This document shows positions 54,845 to 64,000 of a stretch of DNA of 64,000 nt, one piece after another. The notes beneath the pieces are model-generated. The model saw only the letters and a list, made by a program, of their open reading frames with translations. It made no database searches and had not been told where the DNA came from. Source of the stretch: Megaustenia siamemsis. Taxonomy: Eukaryota > Mollusca > Gastropoda > Stylommatophora > Ariophantidae. How positions within the stretch are numbered: the stretch's first letter is position 1; every line of letters starts with the position of its first letter. The translations under genes were made by a program, and so were the position numbers. The DNA is taken from assembly GCA_032433765.1 (NCBI GenBank), contig JAVIAB010000073.1, positions 69,483,087-69,547,086 of the forward strand, read 5' to 3'.

Positions 54845-55270
54845 CATTTCTGTAGAACTTTGCTGGCATCACAGCCCTTCTGAAAGAATATCTAGGTTGA
54901 TCTCTCACTTCTTCTATTGTCAATTTCAATGTCTTTTTGATGTTTTGAAACTGCTTTCTTCTTGGTAAACACCCGTTACGTCTTCCAGAACTGTGCCTTC
55001 ATCATTTGTCTGGACGTGCCCGTAATTGTTTTCATTTCCTCTTTAAGGTGTTGTTTACGAACTAGTTCTATCCATTGTTCATATTTGTCTTTATATATGT
55101 AATCATTGCTATTTTTCACAATCCAAGATGTACTAAGTATTTTTCTGTAGCATTCTGTTTCGAATGAAACCAATTTTCTTCAAAGTTGTTTGCTAGATTG
55201 TCTATGATTCGCCACCATACCAATACTATTGAGAAGACACATGCCATTAGTAGTTTTAATTTTATTTTAA
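54845..55270 (-). mobile_element. NLR-C fragment
   Basis: Minus frame 55173-54976 reads MVSFETECYRKILSTSWIVK, then NSNDYIYKDKYEQWIELVRK. The left end (TCTGAAAGAATATCTAGGTTG, TCTTTTTGATGTTTTGAAA) matches 46760-46850. Confidence 0.65.
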
Positions 55271-55654
55271 TGCCGTTCTGGTATAGTCACATACTGGAGA
55301 CAAATACTAATAAATGAATATTATTATAGAGGGAGACTTCCGAGGCGATAGTTTAGCGAACCATAGGAGGGAGGGTATGTTTTACAGCGCTGAGAAAAAA
55401 TGACAAAAAAACAACAACAGAAAAAAAAAACACAATAATATTGTCCCATATGTTTTTTTATGGCATTTAATTTGTATGATGTTATTGCTAATCTTGTAGT
55501 CTCTTTCTTGCAGTCTCCATTGTTAGTTACTACAGATTCCGAATATTCACAGATTGTTACAATTTCAGAATCTTCATCGTTGATGATGATTTGTGGTTAG
55601 TATATAACTTTATCGATGGACATTGTCTTAGTTTCTTTTCTTCTGCACATATAT
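55271..55654. other. AT-rich spacer
   Basis: Segment 55302-55350 resembles 6822-6868 (AATAAATGAATATTATTAT, AGAGGGAGACTTCC). No gene. Confidence 0.35.
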
Positions 55655-56520
55655 AGTAGTATTAGTAGTAGTGTGATGGTAGTGGTAGTGGAGGTAGTAG
55701 TAGTGGTGATGGTAGTGGTAGTGGAGTAGTAGTAGTGGTGATGGTAGTGGTAGTGGAGGTAGTAGTAGTGGTGATGGTAGTGGTAGTGGAGGTAGTAGTA
55801 GTGGTGATGGTAGTTGAGGTAGTAGTAGTGGTGATGGTAGTGGTAGTTGAGGTAGTAGTAGTGGTGATGGTAGTGGTAGAGGAGGTAGTAGTAGTGGTGA
55901 TGGTAGTGGTAGTTGAGGTAGTAGTAGTGGTGGTAGTGGTGGTAGTGGTAGTAGTAATGGAGGTAGTAGTAATGGTGATGGTAGTGGTAGTAGTAATGGA
56001 GGTAGTAATGGTGATGGTAGTGAAGTAGTAATGGAGGTAGTAGTAATGGTGATGGTAGTGGTAGTAGTAATGGAGGTAGTAGTAGTGGTGATGGTAGTAG
56101 TATGGGAGGTAGTAGTAGTGGTGATGGTAGTGGTAGTAGTAGTGGTGGTAGTGGTAGTAGTAATGGAGGTAGTAGTAGTGGTGATAGTAATGGAAGTAGT
56201 AGTAGTGGTGGTAGTGGTAGTAGTAGTATTAGTGATGGTAGTAGTAGTAGTAGTGGTATTAGTAATAGTAATTGTGGTAATTGTAGGTGTAGAAGTACTA
56301 ATGGTGGTAATGGTAGTAGTAGAAGTAGTAATAGTGGTAGTGATAGTAAAGGTGACAGTGGTAGCATTAGTAGCAGTAATGGTAGTTGTAGCTGTATAGC
56401 AATGGTGGTAATAGTAGTAGTAGTAACAAGAGCAGTAACAGTAATGGTAGTAGTGGTAGCACTACTAGTAGTAATAGTTGGAGTAGTAGTAGCGTAGTAG
56501 TGGTTGTAGTTGTTGATGTA
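55655..56520 (+). repeat. AGT/GGT trinucleotide satellite
   Basis: GGTAGTAGTAGTGGTGATGG and GTAGTGGTAGT phrases repeat with a local 30-40 bp period before decaying into AGT/AAT/GGT mixtures. ORFs are Val, Ser/Gly or Leu/Tyr/His strings in different frames. Confidence 0.95.
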
Positions 56521-56602
56521 ATGCTACGAGATCGGGTTTCCTTTTTACTCATTGATATGGTGGGTCGTAATGGCTTTCTTGACATTATCGCTCTTACGGT
56601 AT

Positions 56603-56853
56603 AAGTTGGAATTCGTCTATCCAGGCTATGCTGGGAAAGTACTAATCCAGTCTACAGGTACTGCAGTACTGGGTTTTCTGCTATATCAGTATAACCCACT
56701 ACTACAGAGAAAACGGCGATTCTAGCTTCTGGTTAGCCAGTCTGTTTTTAACGCAGACTGTTAGTGGGGAGACCACGAGTAGGTAGAACTGTTATGTCTT
56801 GGTCAGCTGATGGTGCGCCGATCCTGCTATTGTGACAGCAGGTCACATACGTT
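56603..56853 (-). repeat. Dispersed repeat R2, copy 2
   Basis: Reverse complement of 32703-32945 at about 80 percent. The order of blocks is the same and no frame is shared. Confidence 0.75.
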
Positions 56854-57236
56854 TATGATCTCCCAGCGGTGGTAGCAGCAGCAGTGAGAGACAACGGATT
56901 TATAAGTTAGTGTCTGAGAAATTGTGTTGAGTTTGCATTACTTCTCGTCTGGTGTCGCAATCTTTCCCGATCTGTTTATCTACTTTCAAACCAGTTTCTA
57001 ACTGGTTGCCTCCAGCTTTAGCAAGCTGCTCCCATTCAGTTAACTTCATTTTAATTGTGTGTCCATGACACTGTAACACAACACTTTTGTGGTGGAGAAT
57101 GTATGTGGAGTGGTCGTAGAGGTTCTGGTAATAAAGAGATCTACGAGCCATAATCATGCACGAAAAAAAAGGTTTTGAAAGCTCAAAGCTCACAGAAACC
57201 AAATGTTATCCCATTATCATAATTATTGTAGATGTC

Positions 57237-57457
57237 TCTTCTTCTACCTTTTAGCTCCCAGTGGAGCATAGGTCTTCAACAAACACTTTCCAAGTCGTTC
57301 TGTTTTTTGCAATTCTTTTAAGATCATTCCATGTCTTCCCCATCATCTTCATCTCTGCTTCAATCTGTCTTCTCCAAGAATTCCTTGGTCTTCCTCTTTG
57401 TCTTTTCCCCTGGGATTCCAAAAAAGGGCCTGTTGTGTAATACTCTCAGTTGGCTTA
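57237..57457 (-). mobile_element. NLR-D 3' fragment
   Basis: TCTTCTTCTACCTTTTAGCTC at the left, then GGAGCATAGGTCTTCAACAA and CATTCCATGTCTTCCCC, to TACTCTCAGTTGGCTTAC. Nearly identical to 21276-21495; 5' truncated at about 57457. Confidence 0.82.
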
Positions 57458-57499
57458 CTTTGACTTGTTCATGTTTGTGAAGTTTTTTCGGCTTATTTT

Positions 57500-57650
57500 T
57501 TTAAATATGGGATAGCCAGTCCCATGCCTAACCCTCCTTTCTAGTCTCTTACGAACATGCCTGGTAGGTACAGCGCCGCTATTCTTTACTCCCCTTTCGG
57601 GCCCCGGCAGCGCACGGGCATATTGTAGATGTAGTCCGTGTTTAATCATA
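57500..57650 (-). other. GC-rich patch, possibly part of a repeat
   Basis: CpG-rich compared with its surroundings (GGTACAGCGCCGCTATTC, CGGGCCCCGGCAGCGCAC). A minus frame of 64 codons crosses it. No second copy in this window, so its nature is open. Confidence 0.3.
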
Positions 57651-57914
57651 CATCACATCAGGTGATGAATTCTATACAACTGATAAAACGGTGACAATTC
57701 AAATATAATGTTAATTTTTCAAACAGTATTAAATACAACTAACTTCTATAGTTATACCGCTGCTGCATAAATAAGTGAATTGGTTTTCACAGATTTAACC
57801 ATAAGTAAAACATACAAGCTAACCTTCATTTTCTGTATAAAAATACACAGTGACGTTGAATGATAATTACTATCATTACTTTCAGTTTCAGGTGAAATGA
57901 ACTTTTTCTTTCTT

Positions 57915-58090
57915 AGCGTTCACCGATTAGGTGGGCGTGGATGCGTTGTGTTGTTTATGGCAGAGACCACGAGAGGGCAAAGCCACAACGAAAACATTGG
58001 TTCAAAGTAGAAATATTCCAATTCATGTGCTTGATTCGAACCCGGGGATCTTCCTGTATAGAGGCTAGCAGTATAAATACCATAGTCTTT
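57915..58090 (+). mobile_element. Possible diverged SINE-D copy
   Basis: AGCGTTCACCGATTAGGTGG and GCGTTGTGTTG recall SINE-D, then the sequence departs. A GATTCGAACCC (58035) reads as a B box on the other strand. Weak. Confidence 0.4.
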
Positions 58091-58439
58091 GTACCTGAAC
58101 CCTTTTTGATGGACACCAAAGGACACGGATGGACATGACTGGTGACGGTGGGGTGGGGGATAACTCTATGATCAGACACGACCCAGGGAAACCTTGGAAC
58201 CACCCCAAATATCAGTAGGACAACTCAGAAAATATTAAAAGTGTCGAGTTGTTCTAGCGGGAGTAGTTGAATAAGTGTAGGTATTCCTCATAGGCACATA
58301 TGAAAAAATATTAATTTTCCGCTAATTATATAGAACATATAGACAACATATGAAAAGTGGTCGAGTTCTCTTTAGAGAGGTAGGCGGTTTTCAGGTTAGA
58401 TAGGCTCATGGACAAAACAAGGTAACGTTGAAAGTGTCA

Positions 58440-58865
58440 AACCCAGAAATAGCTAAGTATAACACAGCAGTAAAAAGACATCACTGTAAAGCACAATAAA
58501 GACAAGTGGAACTATATTAAAACAGGTAAATGAATTTAAATATCTGGAACATAACCTCAGGTATGGAAGCCGTGATAGCTCAGTGGTTAGTGAACTGGAC
58601 TACAAAGGACAAGAGATCAGGTTCGATCCTGACAGACGGCTTCCAGGTTCACCCAGCCTTAAATGGTTCCGGATTTTTTCGGGGAAAGTAAAGCGTTACG
58701 AACGTAATACCGACCACATTACCCCAAAAATTATGTGCCGAAAGTCTGTAAAAATGATGGTCACTAACACCATATTCCCCATACACCACTTAGCGTGACG
58801 GGGCTCTTTACTTTACTTTTTTTTATAACCTCAGATGGTAGAAGTACAACAGAAGTGAGATGCTG
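58440..58865 (+). mobile_element. NLR-B RT fragment carrying SINE-A
   Basis: TAAACAGGTAAATGAATTTAA-like text (58520-58545) matches NLR-B at about 41055-41085 (the FKYLGTMLTSDG region). It resumes after the SINE as CTCAGATGG.AGAAGTACAAC (58830-58850). Confidence 0.7.
58551..58834 (+). mobile_element. SINE-A nested in NLR-B, 10-bp TSD
   Basis: Element about 58561-58824. A box in GATAGCTCAGTGGTTAG, B box AGGTTCGATCCTG, same body as 40431-40688. ATAACCTCAG occurs at 58551-58560 and 58825-58834. Confidence 0.9.
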
Positions 58866-58955
58866 GGTGAACCCGGAAGCCGTTGGTTGGGATCAAACCC
58901 TACCTTTTGTCCTTTGTAGTCCAGTTCACTAACCACTGAGCTATCGCGGCTCCCG
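58863..58955 (-). mobile_element. SINE-A head fragment
   Basis: Reverse complement begins GGGAGCCGCGATAGCTCAGT and reaches GGGTTCACCCAGC; the body is missing. It lies 30 bp from the complete SINE-A, in opposite orientation. Confidence 0.85.
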
Positions 58956-60404
58956 GGATTCACAAAAGGATGTCAGATAAAAGTGGAAAGACTGTTCCCT
59001 ACATACATTGTAGGGCTCAAGCCTTGTCACTTCCAGTGACAAGTGAAAAAGATAAGTTTTCCTTCGTGAAAGTATTTTCTTTATGTACTCAGATATATAT
59101 ATATAAGCTGTGCCAGCAATCTGTCATTGAGAAGCAGCTCTCCGTGACATTCAAAAATTGTTAGAGGATCCTATGCTGAGAATTACAGAGTTACAGATGT
59201 ACTCTGGATCAGTCACTACACAATTCACATCATTACGTATTGTTATGGGTTAATCACGATGACGTGTGAGCACTTACATAAGGATGGGAATGATCTAGCT
59301 TCGTTAGCTGGATTTTTTTTTTCTTGAAATGGGAAAATGTCTTTGATGTTAACACTTTGCCTCTTTTAGGAGATACTGGGAGTTGTTTTTAAATTCAAAC
59401 AAATACTTCCAGAAGCAGGAATGTCAGATGGCAATCTAACGACGCTATTTTCAAGTTCATCTTTACATTAAAATCAATGTCTGCGTTTGTACAGAACTCA
59501 GAAAAAAAACCACAGTGATTTACTGCAACATATAAATAATTGAAAGACAAGGTGTCACACAATAAAAGCAGATGTCTCTGATGACAAAACTTGATTGCAG
59601 ACACTTACTAATTCACAAATACTGTAATATCTGAAATGGAGATAAGGTTTAGTAAGCAAACATTGTTATTAATTTCAGCATGTTCATTTTTTGAACCATC
59701 TCATCACATTCAGCAGATAAAAAAGTCAGATGTTAACTCTCTGTGTTAGTATTTGGATGACATGGATCAAGATCATATGTGAGCAGATCTGAAGTCTTTT
59801 AAATATTTGGTCTCAAATAGGACGACAATGTGTCACCATTAAATATATTCTTCAATCTTTAATTGGTTATGGCGAACTGACAAATAGGAGTGTACAAATA
59901 TTGACTCTACCAATATCAACATTCACTGTTAAGGACTTTTAGTGCTGTGAGTAGAATAATGACTCCACTAAGAAACCAGCTAGGAGATAGTTCACTGGTT
60001 CCCTGCATGAAGAATTCTATTGAAGGAGAAGAGATCTTATGTAAAAAAATTAATATGCAAAAGTTTGGAGCACTATGCCTTTAAAAAGCAAAGGAGAGTA
60101 CGTGTACTGTAAATAAGACCCTAAACAAGAGACATATACTACAGTAAGTGAGAGACATATACTACATTAAGTGAAAGATATTATTTCAGCCTATAAACTG
60201 TCTTTCCTTTAATGTTTTCCCTACCACCCCCACCCCGGAATTTTTTCTAACACCCCCCCCCCCCTCCCCCAAACCTTAGAAATGAATCATTTTCGTTTTG
60301 ATAATTGTTAGTTTCAATCATGACGTCATCTATCACACTTTGTTGTACCTGGGCTGGAGACCAGGGTCTAAAGAGCCGGAGAATAACAGCCCAGTGTAGT
60401 CGTA
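58956..60404. other. Unique AT-rich spacer
   Basis: ORFs below 70 codons and a C-run near 60248-60262. No gene recognised. Confidence 0.35.
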
Positions 60405-61537
60405 ACGAGAATAACATCATTGCTCTCACATACAAGAATAACATCATTGCTCTCACATACAAGAATAACATAATTGCTCTCACATACAAGAATAACATAA
60501 TTGCTCTCACAAACAAGAATAACATAATTGCTCTCACATACAAGAATAACATCATTGCTCTCACATACAAGAATAACATCATTGCTCTCACATACAAGAA
60601 TAACATAATTGCTCTCACATACAAGAATAACATCATTGCTCTCACATACAAGAATAACATCATTGCCCTCACATACAAGAATAACATAATTGCTCTCACA
60701 TACAAGAATAACATAATTGCTCTCACATACAAGAATAACATAATTGCTCTCACATACAGAATAACATAATTGCTCTCACATACAAGAATAACATAATTGC
60801 TCTCACATACAAGAATAACATAATTGCTCTCACATACAAGAATAACATAATTGCTCTCACATACAAGAATAACATCATTGCTCTCACATACAAGAATAAC
60901 ATCATTGCTCTCACATACAAGAATAACATCATTGCTCTCACATACAAGATAACATCATTGCCCTCACATACAAGAATAACATAATTGCTCTCACATACAA
61001 GAATAACATAATTGCTCTCACATACAAGAATAACATAATTGCTCTCACATACAAGAATAACATAATTACTCCACATACAAGAATAACATAATTGCTCTCA
61101 CATACAAGAATAACATCATTGCTCTCACATACAAGAATAACATCATTGCTCTCACATACAAGAATAACATCATTGCTCTCACATACAAGAATAACATAAT
61201 TGCTCTCACATACAAGAATAACATAATTGCTCTCACAAACAAGAATAACATAATTGCTCTCACATACAAGAATAACATAATTGCTCTCACATACAAGAAT
61301 AACATAATTACTCTCACATACAAGAATAACATAATTGCTCTCACATACAAGAATAACATAATTGCTCTCACATACAAGAATAACATCATTGCTCTCACAT
61401 ACAAGAATAACATCATTGCTCTCACATACAAGAATAACATAATTGCTCTCACATACAAGAATAACATAATTGCTCTCACATACAAGAATAACATCATTGC
61501 TCTCACATACAAGAATAACATCATTGCTCTCACATGC
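60405..61537 (+). repeat. Minisatellite, unit 27 bp, about 42 copies
   Basis: ACATACAAGAATAACATAAT plus TGCTCTC, with ATAATTG/ATCATTG as the main variation. As 27 is a multiple of 3, both strands stay open (NNIIALTYK; RAIMLFLYV; ESNYVILVC). The longest, 61747-60938 on the minus strand, adds a unique stretch without a domain. Confidence 0.96.
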
Positions 61538-62308
61538 AATTACTATGCGGAATGTCCACATGTTTGTGATGTAATACCACAAACTGAAAAGCTCTAAAAA
61601 AAAAAATGTGTATATTTGAGAATGAGGGAAGAACGATAAGTAAAGAACATATTCTGTCACAAGGGTTATCCATTTATAGAATTTTTGTTTTTCTGTAGCC
61701 ACATGAAATGTTATTTTAATATTGAAACAAGAAGTCGTCCCAGGCACATTTATTGGTGATGTGCTTGCTATTTTAAAATATGTGATAAACTAGGAAGTCG
61801 TGTCATTCAGTCAAAGAGAAAGAAATTCTCCGCATTTGGGTTGTTGAACCAGGATTTACCTGAAACATAACAGGTGTACTGTCAACTTCCCTACATTGAC
61901 TTCTGTATTTTATACACTCAGAATATTCCGCCCTTTAGATATTGATATTAATCTGTATTTCTGATTGTATTTCACGGGAAAATAAATATGCTTTATCATT
62001 GTTATCATAGCTGCTTTTCTTTTCGTGAGGTCTACGGACATTAGTTGTGTTTTCCTCTACGTTTATTTAACACACACATTGATTATATATCTTTGTTCAA
62101 TATACATGGCAGTTCAATATTTGACAACTGAGCTGTGCTTGAATCTCCTTTGTCAGTCACAGTGTACACAAAGAATGCAAACTAGTTCTTTCATTGCTGT
62201 CTATATTGATCATGGTCGTTATAAAAGCATTATTTACCTTGTGAAGCGTCAATCTGATGTACTAGCACTCACGTATTAATGACAATAGAAATTATATTCT
62301 TTCTTTCT
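61538..62308. other. Unique spacer
   Basis: An 84-codon ORF (62025-62279) has no domain. Confidence 0.35.
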
Positions 62309-62440
62309 GTCGTTCACCCGATGACTTCTACAGGAATTGATTGTACGCTTCGCCATCTCTACATAGATGGACGTTAAGTGGGCGAAGATACGTTATGTTA
62401 TAGCTAGCAGTAGAACTGTAATATTTGCTCCTTTCTGTCC
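62309..62440 (+). mobile_element. SINE-D copy
   Basis: GTCGTTCACCCGATGACTTC, GGACGTTAAGTGGGCG, ATACGTTATGTTATAGC and TATTTGCTCCTTTC align with SINE-D at 7853-8036. Confidence 0.65.
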
Positions 62441-62854
62441 ATCCAACTTCAGCATGTTATTTTTGAGTACCGAGTTGTCTCCCCTACTCCCTTGGTCAGA
62501 CGATACAGGTTAGTCTGTTTCTGGAGGCACCTCGGAAAAGTGGAGTAGGATCTGGATGGTTCTGGCGCAGCTCTTCTGTTACTCTTCACTTCCTCTTCTG
62601 TTCCTTGTCTCCAAGAGGTTAAACTCACTGAACATTTCCAATTATTTTGTTTCCCTTTCACGACTTGATTTTTACGGAAAGGTGGGGGGAGTGGGGTGGT
62701 GCTTCTTTAAAATAAAATGTTAACTCACTGAACTTCAATTCATATATTATTGATTGCATCTTCATTGTCGTTTAGTTAATAGTGGCATTCTGTTTGGTAT
62801 TTGAGGGTCTAACATAGCCTTTAGGTTTCTTTTATCTCTAAATGACAGCAGTTG

Positions 62855-63655
62855 TTGAGCTGTCTCGCTAGGAAGATGTTTGTAGTTAGAGCTGTCTTAT
62901 CTAGGAAGATGTTTGTAGTTAGAGCTGTCTTATCAAGGTTGATGTTTGTAGTTAGAGCTGAATTATCTAGGAAGATGTTTGTAGATAGAGCTGTCTTATC
63001 TAGGAAGTTGTTTTTAGTTAGAGCTGTCTTATCTAGGAAGATGTTTGTAGTTAGAGCTGTCTTATCTAGGAAGATGTTTGTAGTTAGAGCTGTCTTATCT
63101 AAGAAGATGTTTGTAGTTAGAGCTGTCTTATCAAGGTTGATGTTTGTAGTTAGAGCTGAATTATCTAGGAAGATGTTTGTAGTTAGAGCTGTCTTATCTA
63201 GGAAGATGTTTGTAGTTAGAGCTGTCTTATCTAGGTTGATGTTTGTAGTTAGAGCTGTCTTATCTAGGAAGATGTTTGTAGTTAGAGCTGTCTTATCTAG
63301 GAAGTTGTTTGCAGATAGAGCTGTCTTATCTAGGTTGATGTTTGTAGTTAGAGTTGTCTTATATAGGAAGATGTTTGTAGTTAGAGCTGTCATATCTAGA
63401 AATTGTTTGTAGTTAGAGCTGTCTTATCTAGAAGTTGTTTATAGTTAGAGCTGTCTTATCTAGAAATTGTTTGTAGTTAGAGCTGTCTTATATAGGAAGA
63501 TGTTGTAGTTAGAGCTGTCTTATCTAGAAATTGTTTGTAGTTATAGCTGTCTTATATAGGAAGATGTTTGTAGTTAGAGCTGTCTTATCTAGAAATTGTT
63601 TGTAGTTAGAGCTGTCTTATCTAGAAATTGTTTATAGTTAGAGCTGTCTTATCTG
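62855..63655 (+). repeat. Minisatellite, unit 33 bp, about 24 copies
   Basis: GTTAGAGCTGTCTTATCTAG plus GAAGATGTTTGTA; about 30-bp variants with TAGAAATTG become common after 63400. ORFs on both strands (186 and 190 codons) are repeat translation. Confidence 0.95.
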
Positions 63656-63656
63656 T

Positions 63657-63880
63657 CGTTACGTAATGAAGGATGCTGACTGTTGTATTGTTACGTAATC
63701 AATGATGCTGATTACTGTGGCGTTACGTAATCAATGATGCTGATTACTGTATCGTTACGTAATCAATGTTGCCGATTACTGTATCGTTACGTAATCATGT
63801 TGCTGACTACTGTATCGTTACGTAATCAATGTTCCTGATTACTGTATCGTTACGTAATTGAGGACACTGACTCCTGTTTC
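63657..63880 (+). repeat. Minisatellite, unit about 32 bp, 7 copies
   Basis: CTGATTACTGTATCGTTACG plus TAATCAATGTTG. Each unit carries GTTACGTAAT, centred on the palindrome TTACGTAA. It abuts the preceding 33-bp array with no spacer. Confidence 0.93.
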
Positions 63881-64000
63881 GATAAGTGACCAAGGTGCTG
63901 TTAAATTATATTCGGTTTGCTTTTTCGACACATGGGCAAAGCCAGTATGAGTACGTGTCCTGTGAAGTGACGCTGGATATGCAGTTTTTATTCCTTGGGT

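Noticed and set aside
55597..56585. Poly-Val, Ser/Gly and Leu/Tyr/His ORFs
   Set aside because: Trinucleotide satellite read in several frames.
7117..58955. Functional tRNA genes at A-box/B-box sites
   Set aside because: The heads lack a paired acceptor stem and are joined to SINE bodies; several have TSDs.
60247..61747. ORFs of 108-269 codons on both strands
   Set aside because: Readings of the 27-bp array; unique extensions have no recognisable domain.
62821..63412. ORFs of 186 and 190 codons
   Set aside because: Readings of the 33-bp array on opposite strands.

Overview
The window looks like intergenic, transposon-rich DNA from an animal genome, most likely an invertebrate and perhaps a mollusc or other lophotrochozoan. 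That guess is inference from the style of the elements: several degraded non-LTR retrotransposon families, tRNA-headed SINEs with a shared body, a Penelope-like fragment, and many short-period satellites. I found no convincing host protein-coding gene, rRNA or functional tRNA. Coding-looking sequence belongs to mobile elements or to a virus-derived insertion, and all of it is broken or 5' truncated.

Layout. 1-2430: two minisatellites (48 bp and 32 bp units). 2709-6830 (minus): the longest retrotransposon, with a gag-like remnant, an APE-type endonuclease, a reverse transcriptase and an RNase H (called NLR-1 here). 7117-11235: a tRNA-like SINE head, then a decayed minus-strand block of virus-type genes (a packaging-type P-loop ATPase with Walker A and B, plus at least three companion ORF remnants), cut up by a SINE, retrotransposon tails, a TA microsatellite and minisatellites. 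12388-22032: fragments of NLR-B, NLR-D, an L1/Tx1-like element, NLR-A and a 5'-truncated NLR-1 copy with a perfect 13-bp target-site duplication (TSD), around a long AACTAA-rich satellite. 22545-30475: large arrays of 40, 45, 50 and 26 bp units, with a SINE between them. 30476-33390: mostly unique sequence, with a 27-bp-stem hairpin. 33897-35406: a SINE whose first 29 nt have become an array of about 43 copies, all inside one 12-bp TSD. 35600-37672: two more arrays. 37895-45208: nested retrotransposons and SINEs, a second copy of the virus-block repeat, a Penelope-like fragment and a third NLR-1 copy. 45437-64000: further arrays (15, 30-36, 34, 27, 33 and 32 bp), nested non-LTR fragments and SINEs.

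How the parts relate. SINEs are found inside NLR-A and NLR-B copies, NLR-B inside NLR-C, and NLR-D inside NLR-A and inside a satellite, so relative ages can be read from the nesting. By eye, roughly a third of the window is tandem repeat, and many periods fall between 26 and 36 bp. The most striking single locus is the SINE at 33897-35406, where a retrotransposon promoter end has turned into a minisatellite carrying dozens of pol III A-box-like motifs. NLR-1, NLR-A to D, SINE-A to D, R1 and R2 are labels used only in this report.
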